Notes: generated by a model from the letters alone, not told the origin. 64,000 nucleotides of DNA from an uncultured Muribaculaceae bacterium (GCA_910578095.1 CAJTOZ010000006.1:54258-118257), one strand, 5' to 3'; counted from the stretch's first letter, positions 7,988 through 16,986 are shown. Translations and numbers: made by a program.

Positions 7988-9061
7988 TTATTTTTCACGC
8001 GTTTGCTCCGGAGCGGCCTTACTAAGGCGCAGCCACAGAGCCATGCGGAGCAGCATCGGACGCCTGACCACGGCCCACATCAGCCGGTGGCTCATACCTT
8101 GCGGATAGCCTTTGCCCATCCGTGGAAATCCTCCCGCCACAGGAAGCAGGCCATCGCGCGACTGCTCTCCCACCAGGCGCATGGCATCGCGGCGCGAAAG
8201 ACATTTCATGCGCAGCACAAAGCCCCAGTAGGCAAGCATATTCCACCTGTAATTGTCGTAAAACCAATGTGCAAGGGTAGCATCGCTGCACTCTTCCGCT
8301 TTATATGATGCATGCAGGTCCCGGAAAAACGCTGCCAGATGCCGGCCCTCCGACTGGCGGCGCACCTTGTGGGCATAAGACTGGTTGTTGCTCAGGCTCA
8401 TGGGATACTGTATCCACAGATACCCTACGCTATCCACGCAGGCCACGCGACGCGAGTGCAGGAAGTAGCGGTAGTTGAACACATCGTCCTCGTGGTAGGA
8501 ACACACGGCCTTATCAAACGCTATGCCATGGCGGCGTATCACATCCAGGCTGTACAGCTTGTTCCAAAGCCCCATGTTCCATCGCAGACGGTCGCCCACA
8601 AGGAATTCCACGCCGGTCATCACCCCCTCCACGGCATCGGCACACTCGCGGCCGCGCCATTCCTCCACTTCGCAGGGCCGCACGGGCTTGTAGCGGAACT
8701 GAACGGCGTCGGCGTCGTGCTCTGCCAGCACTCCGAGCATACGGACGAGAGTGCCGGGCACGATGTAGTCGTCCTGGTCCATCAGATAGACATACTTTCC
8801 GCTCGCGGCCGCGAGGCCCGCGTTGCGGGCCTCGGCAGGGCCACCGTGATTGCTCCTCAGGGCCACCACAGCCGGGTATTCGCTCACGATGCGGGCGATC
8901 ATGCGTGCCGATGCATCGGTGGAGCCGTCGTCCACCAGCAGCACTTCGGCATCGATTGTGGCTTCAGGCCCCAGCACGCGCTGTTCCACAAGGGTCGCCA
9001 CAAGAGCCTCAAGATGTGCTTCGGCGTTGTAGATGGGTATGATTACGGACAGGTCTTTCAT
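7988..9061 (-). CDS. GT2 glycosyltransferase, tandem copy 1
   Basis: 357 aa. GT-A domain of family GT2: LSVIIPIYNAEAHLEAL at the N-terminus, LLVDDGSTDAS (nucleotide-binding Asp) near 41-51 and MDQDDYIVPGTL (DxD-type metal site) near 94-105. The C-terminal 150 residues are less conserved. It should transfer a sugar from a nucleotide donor in cell-surface glycan synthesis. It is the last of three tandem paralogues; 18 nt separate it from copy 2. Its segment around residues 75-91 is nearly identical in DNA to copy 3 and unlike copy 2. Donor and acceptor unknown. Confidence 0.92.
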   Translation of the reverse strand: MKDLSVIIPIYNAEAHLEALVATLVEQRVLGPEATIDAEVLLVDDGSTDASARMIARIVSEYPAVVALRSNHGGPAEARNAGLAAASGKYVYLMDQDDYIVPGTLVRMLGVLAEHDADAVQFRYKPVRPCEVEEWRGRECADAVEGVMTGVEFLVGDRLRWNMGLWNKLYSLDVIRRHGIAFDKAVCSYHEDDVFNYRYFLHSRRVACVDSVGYLWIQYPMSLSNNQSYAHKVRRQSEGRHLAAFFRDLHASYKAEECSDATLAHWFYDNYRWNMLAYWGFVLRMKCLSRRDAMRLVGEQSRDGLLPVAGGFPRMGKGYPQGMSHRLMWAVVRRPMLLRMALWLRLSKAAPEQTREK

Positions 9062-9079
9062 AACAGGCAGCTTAAAGGC

Positions 9080-10120
9080 TCACGAGAGCCGCAATTTTAT
9101 AAACAGGCGCAGAAGCCACGGACGGGCGATTACATGCCAGTCTTCCCTGCACATGAATCCCTTGCCCATCACCGGTACAGGACCTTTCATGGGCATGAGG
9201 CCCGCGGCCTCCTGGGCCTCCAGCATCTCCAGTGCGGTGCGGCGCGGCAACCCCTTTATCCGGAGCATGTCGTGCCAAAACGCATAGCAAAACCACCGGG
9301 CGCTTGTCAGGAATACCGATGCAAGCTCGCGGTCGTGCCCTTCCTCCGCCGAATAGCGGTGGTACATATCGAAATAAAACAATGCAAGTGCCGAACCCTG
9401 CGACAGACGTTTAGCCATGTGGCTGCGCTCGGTGCTGCGGCTCTCGCTCGACAGATTCTGCACCCAGAGATAGCCTACGGACTCTGTGCACACCACCCGC
9501 CCGGCGCGGAGATAGTACAGATAGTTGAATATCGCATCCTCGTAGAACGACTTCACTTCGCTGCTGAAACGGATGGCGTGCCGGCGTATCACATCCATGC
9601 TGTAGATATTGTTCCACAATCCGGTGTTCCATCGGAGCTTGTCGGCCTTCAGAAACTCAACGCCTGTCATCGGCCCCTCCCATACGGGAGTGCCTATCGA
9701 TTTTGCTCTCCACTCATCCACCTGCTCCACCGTAGGCTGGGCATAGGCGAAGTGCACCGTATCGGCGCCGGCGGAAGCCAGGACTGCCATCATGCACTCA
9801 AGCGTGCCTGGCACTATGTAGTCGTCCTGGTCCATAAAATACACATAGCGGCCGCGCGCGGCGTCCAATCCCACGTTGCGGGCCCCGGCCGGACCGCCAT
9901 GGTGGCTGTGCAGCACCACTGCAGCGGGATATTCGCTCGCAATGCGGTCGAGCATGGCAAGCGACGCATCAGTGGAGCCGTCGTCCACCAGCAGCACCTC
10001 GGCTTCGATTGTGGCCTCCGGGCCCAGCACGCGCTGTTCCCTGAGGGTGGCGACGAGGGCTTCAAGGTGTGCCTCGGCGTTGTAGATAGGTATGATTACG
10101 GATAAATGTGGCATAAGCAT
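9080..10120 (-). CDS. GT2 glycosyltransferase, tandem copy 2
   Basis: 346 aa from the ATG at 10120-10118, chosen because it shares one base with the TGA of copy 3 (TGATG). An open frame extends further upstream, but that part lies inside copy 3 and does not match the family start (PHLSVIIPIYN). Same motifs as the neighbours: LLVDDGSTDAS and MDQDDYIVPGTL. From the DQDD region to about residue 250 it is nearly identical to copy 3 (EVKSFYEDAIFNYLYYLRAGR, VGYLWVQNLSSESRST). The last 90 residues differ, so acceptors may differ. Confidence 0.92.
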   Translation of the reverse strand: MLMPHLSVIIPIYNAEAHLEALVATLREQRVLGPEATIEAEVLLVDDGSTDASLAMLDRIASEYPAAVVLHSHHGGPAGARNVGLDAARGRYVYFMDQDDYIVPGTLECMMAVLASAGADTVHFAYAQPTVEQVDEWRAKSIGTPVWEGPMTGVEFLKADKLRWNTGLWNNIYSMDVIRRHAIRFSSEVKSFYEDAIFNYLYYLRAGRVVCTESVGYLWVQNLSSESRSTERSHMAKRLSQGSALALFYFDMYHRYSAEEGHDRELASVFLTSARWFCYAFWHDMLRIKGLPRRTALEMLEAQEAAGLMPMKGPVPVMGKGFMCREDWHVIARPWLLRLFIKLRLS

Positions 10121-11175
10121 CAAGTAGATGGTAAACGAAAATATATCAACAGCCGCAGCAATGATGTGTGCGAGATCATCGTCCACGCCATTCTCGTCCC
10201 TATGCTCAGTTTATAGGGGCGGTTCATGTAATAGGGGTAAGTACCGGCTATAGGCATAAGTCCGCGCGCCGACTGCTCCCTGAGAGCTTCAAGAGCCTCG
10301 GCACGGGTTAATCCTCTCATCCTCAGCATATCGTTCCAAAACGCATAGCAATGCCACCGGGCGTTGGACAGGAATTTTTCCACCAGCCCGCTGTCGTGTC
10401 CGTCCTCGGCCAAGTAGCGCCGATACATGTCGAAATAGAACAATGCAAGGGCCGAGCCCTGCGACTGACGCTCAGCCATGTGGCCGAGCTCGGTGCTGCG
10501 GCTCTCGCTCGACAGATTCTGAACCCAAAGGTAGCCTACGGAATCTGTGCACACAACCCGCCCGGCGCGGAGATAGTACAGGTAGTTGAACACCGCATCC
10601 TCATAGAACGATTTCACTTCGCTGCTGAAACGGATGGCGTGCCGGCGTATCACATCCATGCTGTAGATATTGTTCCACAACCCTGTGTTCAGAAACAACT
10701 TGTCGGCCTTCAGGAACTCCACGCCCGTGGTCGGCCCCTCCCATACGGGAGTACCGATCGACTTTGCTCTCCACTCATCCACCTGCTCCACCGTAGGCTG
10801 GGCATAGGCGAAGTGCACCGTATCGGCGCCGGCGGAAGCCAGGACTGCCATCATGCACTCGAGCGTGCCGGGCACTATGTAGTCGTCCTGGTCCATAAAA
10901 TATACATACTTTCCGCTCGCGGCCGCGAGGCCCGCGTTGCGGGCCTCGGCGGGGCCTCCGTGGCGGCTTTGCAGCACCACCACGGCAGGATGCTCGTGCG
11001 CTATGCGGTCGAGCATGGCAGGCGATGCATCATTGGAGCCGTCGTCCACCAGCAGCACCTCGGCATTGATTGTGGCCTCAGGGCCCAGCACGCGCTGCTC
11101 CCTGAGGGTGGCGACAAGGGCTTCAAGGTGTGCCTCGGCGTTGTAGATGGGTATGATTACGGACAGGTCTGTCAT
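10120..11175 (-). CDS. GT2 glycosyltransferase, tandem copy 3
   Basis: 351 aa, family GT2, with LLVDDGSNDAS and MDQDDYIVPGTL in the expected places. It is a mosaic: bases 10905-10950 are identical to 8791-8836 of copy 1, whereas 10801-10860 are identical to 9740-9799 of copy 2. That is best explained by duplication plus gene conversion. It lies 19 nt after fmt and overlaps copy 2 by one base. It is probably involved in surface polysaccharide or lipopolysaccharide side chains; no other polysaccharide genes are adjacent. Confidence 0.92.
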   Translation of the reverse strand: MTDLSVIIPIYNAEAHLEALVATLREQRVLGPEATINAEVLLVDDGSNDASPAMLDRIAHEHPAVVVLQSRHGGPAEARNAGLAAASGKYVYFMDQDDYIVPGTLECMMAVLASAGADTVHFAYAQPTVEQVDEWRAKSIGTPVWEGPTTGVEFLKADKLFLNTGLWNNIYSMDVIRRHAIRFSSEVKSFYEDAVFNYLYYLRAGRVVCTDSVGYLWVQNLSSESRSTELGHMAERQSQGSALALFYFDMYRRYLAEDGHDSGLVEKFLSNARWHCYAFWNDMLRMRGLTRAEALEALREQSARGLMPIAGTYPYYMNRPYKLSIGTRMAWTMISHTSLLRLLIYFRLPST

Positions 11176-11194
11176 GTGTGTGTATTATAGCCTT

Positions 11195-12163
11195 TTATAC
11201 AAATGATGTCCCTTCCGGCAGACGGGCTCCGCGCAGGAAGTCGGGGGCATCCATGCGCTTGCGTCCCGCCGGCCTTACGCTGAGCACCTCCAGCACACGG
11301 CCGTCGGAGGTGGCCACAGCCATACGCCGGCTGTCGGGCAAAAGCGTTCCGGCGGGCAGCGCCGTTGCCTCATCGGTAAGCTTCGTGGCAAACACCATCA
11401 GCTCCGTTTCCTTGCCATCGGGTTCTTTCAGCACCGTCCAGGCTGCTGGATAAGGCGACAGACCGCGCACATGATTGTGGAGAGCGGCAGCCCCGAGCGT
11501 CCAGTCCATGCGGCATGTTTCCTTGAATATCTTCGGCGCAGCCGTGGGCTCCTCGCCTTGCAGCAGCTGATCCTGAGGCACCGGGGTGAGATCGCCTGCC
11601 ACTATGTGGGCTATCGTATCCATGGTGACATCGGCACCGAGCATCATCAGGCGGTCGTGCACGCTGCCGGCATCCTCGTCGGGACCTATCTCTATGCGCT
11701 CCTGCCGCAGCACGTCGCCGGTGTCGATGGCCTGCTTGAGGAAGAAGGTAGTGACACCGGTCTCGGTGTCGCCGTTCATTACGGCGCGGTTGATGGGAGC
11801 CGCCCCGCGATAGCGCGGAAGCAACGACGCATGGAGATTGAACGTGCCGAGTTCGGGCATCGACCACACCACCTCGGGAAGCATCCTGAACGCTATCACC
11901 ACAAAAAGATTGGCGCGCAGCGAACGCAGCTCCTCCACAAATTCGGGAGCTTTCAGCTTTTCGGGTTGCATGAGATGAAGTCCGTTGGCTACAGCGTACT
12001 GCTTTACAGCCGAACTGATGAGTTTATGGCCGCGACCGGCTATTTTATCGGGCATAGTGACCACGCCCACCACATTGTAGCCGGCATCGACGATGCGGCT
12101 GAGGCTCTCAACGGCAAACTCGGGCGTGCCGAGAAATACTATACGAAGGTCTTCTTTTTTCAT
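11195..12163 (-). CDS. fmt: Methionyl-tRNA formyltransferase
   Basis: 322 aa, standard length. The formyl-transferase core shows IVFLGTPEFAVESL at the start, then FNLHASLLPRYRGAAPINRA and GDTETGVTTFFL, which hold the formyl-THF site with catalytic Asn/His/Asp. The C-terminal OB-like domain (AAALHNHVRGLSPYPAAW) is intact. It formylates Met-tRNAi in the cytoplasm for translation initiation. It lies within the miaB-dusB run, 15 nt after the DUF616 gene; def and priA, its neighbours in many other bacteria, are absent here. Confidence 0.97.
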   Translation of the reverse strand: MKKEDLRIVFLGTPEFAVESLSRIVDAGYNVVGVVTMPDKIAGRGHKLISSAVKQYAVANGLHLMQPEKLKAPEFVEELRSLRANLFVVIAFRMLPEVVWSMPELGTFNLHASLLPRYRGAAPINRAVMNGDTETGVTTFFLKQAIDTGDVLRQERIEIGPDEDAGSVHDRLMMLGADVTMDTIAHIVAGDLTPVPQDQLLQGEEPTAAPKIFKETCRMDWTLGAAALHNHVRGLSPYPAAWTVLKEPDGKETELMVFATKLTDEATALPAGTLLPDSRRMAVATSDGRVLEVLSVRPAGRKRMDAPDFLRGARLPEGTSFV

Positions 12164-12178
12164 TACAAATAATCATTT

Positions 12179-12955
12179 TCAGGTTTCGATAGGCCGGATT
12201 TTCATAAACATCAGCTGCAGGCGGATGTCCAACGAGCGCCGTAGCCTCGGCCAGCCTTTCAGGGGAACGGGTGGCCTATGATCCACCCACCGCAGAAACG
12301 GAACATTGCGTGTGCACTGCTCCGGCTCCAGCAACAGGCCGGGTGCGAACGAATGGGTGCGGAACACATGGAAAAGCGAAAGCTGGTCGCGCTGTGCGCA
12401 GCGCCGGAACAGACGCCACCATTCATTGTCGATGGCCACTACCGCCGGATCGTTGTGACAACGCAATATCAGATTGTTCTCAAACAAGCCATAATGCCTC
12501 GGATGGCCGTGGCTATGCAGATAGGACATCGCGCGCCTCACTCCGAAATATCCGGCCTTGCCGTGGACGAGACACGCACGTGCTTCGTCATAGGCACAAT
12601 CGCGCCAAGGGTGTCGCACGCCGCACCAGAGCTTGTCGCCGCGCATCGCGGAATCCACAATATCGTAAAACCCGGCGCCGGTCACAATCACATTAGCGTC
12701 CAGCCACACCGACCATTCGTAATCTCCCAGCAGTCTGTGGGGCTGCAGTTTCGCAAAGCGCGAGCGCAACACATTGTTTTTCCGGCGCCACACGGGTATT
12801 GGGCGTATCTCCCACTGCCCCACACGGCTGCCGGCAGGATAGTCGTCGGAGAAGCAGACGTAGTCGAAACGGCTGTCGAGCACATCGTAGACAGGCAAGT
12901 TGTCCACCCCACCCGTCAGCGATGTATATATCACACATCTGCCTCCGCCCGACAT
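12179..12955 (-). CDS. DUF616 / TOD1-type glycosyltransferase-like protein
   Basis: 258 aa from the ATG at 12955-12953, which overlaps the TAA of the upstream GIN-domain gene by one base (TAATG). A longer open frame upstream is a shadow of that gene. Features: VIYTSLTGGVDNLP at the start, FDYVCFSDD, and EWSVWLDANVIVTG, which reads as a DxD-like metal site, plus FENNLILRCHN. This is the pattern of the DUF616 family (GT-A-like, including plant TOD1/MUCI70 proteins). No signal peptide or membrane helix. Its role in a tRNA-modification/fmt operon next to GT2 genes is probably surface-sugar transfer; acceptor unknown. Confidence 0.75.
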   Translation of the reverse strand: MSGGGRCVIYTSLTGGVDNLPVYDVLDSRFDYVCFSDDYPAGSRVGQWEIRPIPVWRRKNNVLRSRFAKLQPHRLLGDYEWSVWLDANVIVTGAGFYDIVDSAMRGDKLWCGVRHPWRDCAYDEARACLVHGKAGYFGVRRAMSYLHSHGHPRHYGLFENNLILRCHNDPAVVAIDNEWWRLFRRCAQRDQLSLFHVFRTHSFAPGLLLEPEQCTRNVPFLRWVDHRPPVPLKGWPRLRRSLDIRLQLMFMKIRPIET

Positions 12956-13671
12956 TATTTTTCTGCGCTTCCGGGATTCATGTCTATGGCCTTGACGCCC
13001 AGTGTGCGGTTGGTCACCTTCGAGGGATTGCCCTTGTAGTACACCTTGCCGCTGCCGGCGCCCACAATGCTCAGATTCTCTGTGGCAAAGCAGTCGATGG
13101 GGCCGGTGCCGAGCAGCCAGCATTTCACCTCCTTGGCTTCCAGAGCGCCGGCCTCGATAGGTCCGGTGCCCACATTGCTGAGCTTCACGCGAGCCGCACG
13201 GCCCTGCATCACAAGGTGTCCATGGCCGGTGGAGATGCGCCCTTCGGCATTGTTGGTGTATATGCCGCGCACCACTACGGTGCCGTTGCCCACCACACGG
13301 GCCTTGAACGACGGCACGGCGCCGCTGAGGCTTACGGTGACGGTGCTGTCGCCGGAGTTTTCCACTTTGCTGAGCATAGCCGAATACACACGCACGGTGG
13401 GAAGTCCCTTTACGGGACCTTGGTCGTCGGTGGCCACCTGAATTTTCAGCCGTCCTTTTCCGGTCTCGAACATAAGCATATCGGCCAGAGCAGGCTCGGC
13501 AGAAAATGTCACCAATCCGGCCGAATCCGTTGATATGGAGTAGTCCACGTTCACTCCGTCCACCACCTGCAGTTCATCGAAATTCTCAAAGTTCAGCGTA
13601 TAGGTCTTTTCCTGCGCACCCGCGGCAAGCACACCGAGCACAAGCGTCAGGACACTTATAAGTTTTTTCAT
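12955..13671 (-). CDS. GIN-domain (DUF2807) secreted protein
   Basis: 238 aa with signal peptide (residues 1-20, ending VLAAGAQ). The rest is a beta-rich DUF2807 'GIN' domain: short strands with Gly/Asn turns such as NSGDSTVTVSLSG, GNGTVVVRGIYTNN and VGAGSGKVYYKGNP. In other Bacteroidetes this fold forms a beta-solenoid on the cell surface or in the periplasm; a function is not known. It follows the related lipoprotein by 45 nt, so the pair looks like an old duplication. The stop shares a base with the DUF616 start. Confidence 0.85.
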   Translation of the reverse strand: MKKLISVLTLVLGVLAAGAQEKTYTLNFENFDELQVVDGVNVDYSISTDSAGLVTFSAEPALADMLMFETGKGRLKIQVATDDQGPVKGLPTVRVYSAMLSKVENSGDSTVTVSLSGAVPSFKARVVGNGTVVVRGIYTNNAEGRISTGHGHLVMQGRAARVKLSNVGTGPIEAGALEAKEVKCWLLGTGPIDCFATENLSIVGAGSGKVYYKGNPSKVTNRTLGVKAIDMNPGSAEK

Positions 13672-13716
13672 ATATCGTCAATATATTTAGGATGGTTTAC
13701 ACATAGCGCCGGCGCG

Positions 13717-14511
13717 TTATCTCGACACAATGCCGGGAGATGTTTGCCGGCCGGACACGATCTTGACATTTGGCGCCGATTTGTCGAACTTCACCATGCC
13801 GCTGCCGCTGCACGACACATTGACGCTCTGCGCCGCAAGGCCCGAGGCATCCACCATGCCGCTGCCACGCAGCGCCAGCGATATCTTGGATGCGCTGCCG
13901 CTCACACGCCCCATGCCGCTGCCGCTCACGGTGCAGTTGAAAGCCGCGGCATTCACGCCTGCCACCTTCACCATACCGCTGCCGCTGCATGAGGTGCTCA
14001 CATTCCGGGCCTTGATATCGTCAAGTGCGAGCATACCGCTGCCAGCAAGGCTACCGGTGAAGTTGCGGCAGTCCACACGGTCAAGAGCCACCATGCCGCT
14101 ACCGGTGACCACGGCCGTGATATCGCCTGCGGTGCGCAGCCCGTCCGACTTCACCATGCCGCTGCCGCTGAGGGTGATCTGCCGCATGTCGCGGTCGCAA
14201 TAGGCCACCACACGCTTCACCTCACGGGCATAGTTGGCACGGCCCTTGTCGGAGTCGTAACCCACGGTGAGAGTGCCGTCGGAATTGTGTACGTGCACGT
14301 GGGCCATGGCCCGGTCGGTGGCCTCTATGATCACGTTGCCGGCCGAGTCCGGCACCTGCCGGAGCTCTACCTTCAGCGAGCCGGACACATGCAGCGAAGA
14401 GAACGCTCCGGCGGAAGCATGCCGTGTGGCAAGCGCGCTGTCTGTGCTGGAGCACGCCGCCACAGCAACGGCCACGGCAAACGTGAGAAGAGAGATGTGT
14501 TTGAGTTTCAT
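13717..14511 (-). CDS. GIN-domain (DUF2807) lipoprotein with 20-residue repeats
   Basis: 264 aa. Lipoprotein signal with Cys near residue 20 (AVAVAACSS). After a lead-in strand region come seven turns marked by SGSGM/TGSGM/AGSGM/RGSGM, spaced 19-21 residues (VKSDG, VALDR, LALDD, VKVAG, GRVSG, VDASG, VKFDK follow in order). The regular spacing fits one turn of a beta-helix per repeat. The DNA shows the same signal as a catgcc/catacc element every 57-63 nt between 13795 and 14160. The ATG overlaps the dusB stop by four bases. Function unknown; surface-exposed adhesin-like solenoid is the usual guess. Confidence 0.87.
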   Translation of the reverse strand: MKLKHISLLTFAVAVAVAACSSTDSALATRHASAGAFSSLHVSGSLKVELRQVPDSAGNVIIEATDRAMAHVHVHNSDGTLTVGYDSDKGRANYAREVKRVVAYCDRDMRQITLSGSGMVKSDGLRTAGDITAVVTGSGMVALDRVDCRNFTGSLAGSGMLALDDIKARNVSTSCSGSGMVKVAGVNAAAFNCTVSGSGMGRVSGSASKISLALRGSGMVDASGLAAQSVNVSCSGSGMVKFDKSAPNVKIVSGRQTSPGIVSR

Positions 14512-15512
14512 TGTTCTATGTTAGGTAAAATATTTTCTTCGATATGTCTGAGAATGTCTTCCAGAGCCTCGGGTGTGGGTGCCTGCAGCATGGCTATGCG
14601 CGTGGGGCGGAAATCGGGAATACCCTTGAACAGCGGCGATGCCGCGAGATGGCGGCGTATATGCAATATGCCCCGGTAGCCGTCGATGCGCTCCACGCTC
14701 TCGGCTATCTGGCGACGCAGACATGCGAGTTTTTCGGCTGCGGTAAGCTCCGGCGGAGCCTCGCGCCCTTCGGCTATGGCCATAGCCCGGCGGATGTCGC
14801 GGAACACCCACGGCGCACCTATCGAAGCGCGCCCCACCATGATGCCGTCCACCCCATAATGCGCGAAAGCCCGCACGGCGTCGGCACCGCTGCATATGTC
14901 GCCGTTGCCTATCAGGGGAATGCGCAGACGCGGATTTTCCTTCACACGGGCTATCATCTCCCAGTCGGCCGTGCCGGTGTACATCTGTGAGCGTGTGCGG
15001 CCGTGCACAGTCAGGGCCGCAATGCCGCAATCCTGCAATTGCTCGGCAAGATCCACTATGATGCGGGAGTCGTGATCCCAGCCGAGGCGCGTCTTCACCG
15101 TCACCGGCACACCCACGGCCTTGACCACGGCCCGCGTGATCTCCAGCATCTTAGGTATATCGCGCAGCATACCTGCGCCCGCGCCTTTGCCGGCAACTTT
15201 CTTTACAGGACAGCCGAAGTTGATGTCGATTATGTCCGGACGGGCCTGCTCTACTATTTTAGCGGCCTCCACCATGGGCTCCACCTCGCGGCCGTAGATC
15301 TGTATCGCTGTCGGGCGCTCGGCCGGGTGTATCTCCAGCTTGCGCGTGGTAGCTGCGATATTGCGTATGAGAGCATCGGCCGACACAAATTCAGAGTACG
15401 TCATGTCGGCCCCCATCTCCTTGCATATAAGGCGGAAAGAGGCATCCGTGACGTCCTCCATAGGCGCAAGCGCCACCGGACGCGGCCCGAGGTCGAGATC
15501 TCCTATTCGCAT
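14508..15512 (-). CDS. dusB: tRNA-dihydrouridine synthase (DusB type)
   Basis: 334 aa TIM-barrel flavoenzyme. Start APMEDVTDASFR, active-site loop INFGCPVKKVAGKGAGAGML with the catalytic Cys, and the FMN-binding ends IGNGDICSG and GVDGIMVGRASIGAPWVF are all intact. It reduces specific uridines in tRNA to dihydrouridine using NADPH. Its first ten bases overlap miaB, so both tRNA-modification genes are co-translated. The C-terminal helical tRNA-binding domain is present. Confidence 0.95.
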   Translation of the reverse strand: MRIGDLDLGPRPVALAPMEDVTDASFRLICKEMGADMTYSEFVSADALIRNIAATTRKLEIHPAERPTAIQIYGREVEPMVEAAKIVEQARPDIIDINFGCPVKKVAGKGAGAGMLRDIPKMLEITRAVVKAVGVPVTVKTRLGWDHDSRIIVDLAEQLQDCGIAALTVHGRTRSQMYTGTADWEMIARVKENPRLRIPLIGNGDICSGADAVRAFAHYGVDGIMVGRASIGAPWVFRDIRRAMAIAEGREAPPELTAAEKLACLRRQIAESVERIDGYRGILHIRRHLAASPLFKGIPDFRPTRIAMLQAPTPEALEDILRHIEENILPNIEQ

Positions 15513-16858
15513 AGCTCACATATTAATGTAGCCGATGATGCGTCGCGCACGCGCACACGCACCGTGTCGCCGGGACGGAACTGTCCGCGGGGAAACACAC
15601 ATGTCTTGTTCTGGCCCGTGCGGCCCACCCACTGCTCGGTGCTGCGGCGGCTCACACCCTCCACCAGCACATCGAACTCACGGCCGATATCGCGGCGGTT
15701 GGATTCGGCGCTGAGCTCATTCTGCAGTGCTATCATGCGGTTGAGGCGATCTATCTTCACCTCCTCAGGCACATTGTCGGGCATGGTGCGCGCGGCAAGT
15801 GTGCCGGGGCGCTCGGAGTACTTGAACATAAAAGCCGAGTCGAAGCCTACGGTGCGCATCAGGTCGAGCGTCTGCTCGAAATCCTCTTCCGTCTCGTCAT
15901 GGAATCCGGTGAACAAGTCGGACGTGATGGCGCAGTCGGGCATTGCGGCACGTATGGCATCGATGCGGCCGAGATACCATTCGCGGGTGTACTTGCGGTT
16001 CATGGCCTTGAGCACGGCATTGCTGCCGCTCTGCACCGGCAGATGCACGTGGCGGCATATATTGGGGTGCGATGCCATGGCGGCGATGGTGGCATCGCTC
16101 ATGTCCTTGGGATGGGAAGTGGTGAAACGCACCCGCATGTCGGGGGCGCTCTCGGCCACCATGGCCAGCAGCTTGTCAAAGCCTATGGTATCGCCGCCTT
16201 CGGGAGTGTAGCTGTAGCTGTTCACATTCTGCCCCAGCAGCGTGACTTCCCTGAACCCGCGCGAACGCAGATCGGCCACCTCGCGCAAGATGCTTTCGGC
16301 AGGCCGCGAGCGCTCGCGGCCGCGGGTATAGGGCACAATGCAGTAGGAGCAGAAATTATTGCATCCGCGCATGATGCTGACGAAGCCACCCACCCGCGCA
16401 GCCCCTATGCGCGCCGGCACCACATCGCGGTAGGTCTCGGTGGTGCTGAGCTCCACGTTTATAGCCTTTTCGCCGGCCTCGGCAGCGGCAAAAAGCGCCG
16501 GCAGATCGAGATAGGCGTCGGGGCCGGCCACAAGGTCGACGCCGTGGTGCTCGATAAGCTCGTGCTGCAGGCGCTCGGCCATGCAACCTATCACACCCAC
16601 AATCAGGCGCCCCGCACGCTTGCGGCGCAACGATGCGAGATACTGCAGGCGCGCCACTATCTTCTGCTCGGCATTATCGCGTATGCTGCATGTATTGAGC
16701 AGTATGGCGTCGGCATCGGCCACATCGTCGGCAAGGGTATAGCCGGCCATCTGCATCACAGAGGCCACCACCTCGCTGTCGGCCACATTCATCTGGCAGC
16801 CGTAAGTTTCTATGTATAAGCGGCGCAAGGCTGCGCCGGATGTCGCATTTTCTGTCAT
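15503..16858 (-). CDS. miaB: tRNA-2-methylthio-N6-dimethylallyladenosine synthase
   Basis: 451 aa radical-SAM methylthiotransferase. The N-terminal UPF0004 domain has its three cluster Cys (YGCQMNVADSE, LNTCSIRDNAEQK, GVIGCMAERL). The radical-SAM cluster is RGCNNFCSYCIVPYTRGRERSR, and a TRAM domain closes the protein (FDVLVEGVSRRS). It adds the methylthio group to i6A37 of tRNAs. It is first in the leftward run, driven by the minus half of the palindromic promoter at 16907-16938, with a leader of about 45 nt. Confidence 0.97.
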   Translation of the reverse strand: MTENATSGAALRRLYIETYGCQMNVADSEVVASVMQMAGYTLADDVADADAILLNTCSIRDNAEQKIVARLQYLASLRRKRAGRLIVGVIGCMAERLQHELIEHHGVDLVAGPDAYLDLPALFAAAEAGEKAINVELSTTETYRDVVPARIGAARVGGFVSIMRGCNNFCSYCIVPYTRGRERSRPAESILREVADLRSRGFREVTLLGQNVNSYSYTPEGGDTIGFDKLLAMVAESAPDMRVRFTTSHPKDMSDATIAAMASHPNICRHVHLPVQSGSNAVLKAMNRKYTREWYLGRIDAIRAAMPDCAITSDLFTGFHDETEEDFEQTLDLMRTVGFDSAFMFKYSERPGTLAARTMPDNVPEEVKIDRLNRMIALQNELSAESNRRDIGREFDVLVEGVSRRSTEQWVGRTGQNKTCVFPRGQFRPGDTVRVRVRDASSATLICELCE

Positions 16859-16872
16859 TTATTGCCGAAATA

Positions 16873-16904
16873 TTTGTGCTATTGCACAAGAATCACTAAT
16901 TTTG
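16873..16904 (+). promoter_or_regulatory. Promoter of the CoA-transferase gene
   Basis: TTTG at 16873-16876, 20 nt, then TAATTTTG at 16897-16904: a full match to the Bacteroidetes consensus. Expected start near 16910, leaving a leader of about 75 nt. Its -7 box is the left half of a palindrome, TAATTTTGCGCAAAATTA (16897-16914), whose right half is the -7 box of the opposite promoter. Confidence 0.8.
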
Positions 16905-16906
16905 CG

Positions 16907-16938
16907 CAAAATTACAAAAAATGTGCCGCATGCACAAG
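16907..16938 (-). promoter_or_regulatory. Promoter of miaB, overlapping the CoA-transferase promoter
   Basis: Read on the minus strand: CTTG at 16938-16935, 20 nt, then TAATTTTG at 16914-16907. Three of four -33 bases and all -7 bases fit. It overlaps the plus-strand promoter almost completely, so RNA polymerase should not be able to occupy both at once. Confidence 0.7.
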
Positions 16939-16986
16939 AAAAACCGTCAGCGTGCGTGCCCCTTAAATTATTGAAAACATTCTGCA

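Noticed and set aside
12956..13123. Upstream extension of the DUF616 gene
   Set aside because: It lies inside the GIN-domain gene, is Arg/His-rich and has no family match; the TAATG overlap start fits better.
13795..14160. Regular repeats resembling a CRISPR array
   Set aside because: The repeats are within a coding frame, are degenerate and encode the SGSGM turns; no spacers or cas genes.
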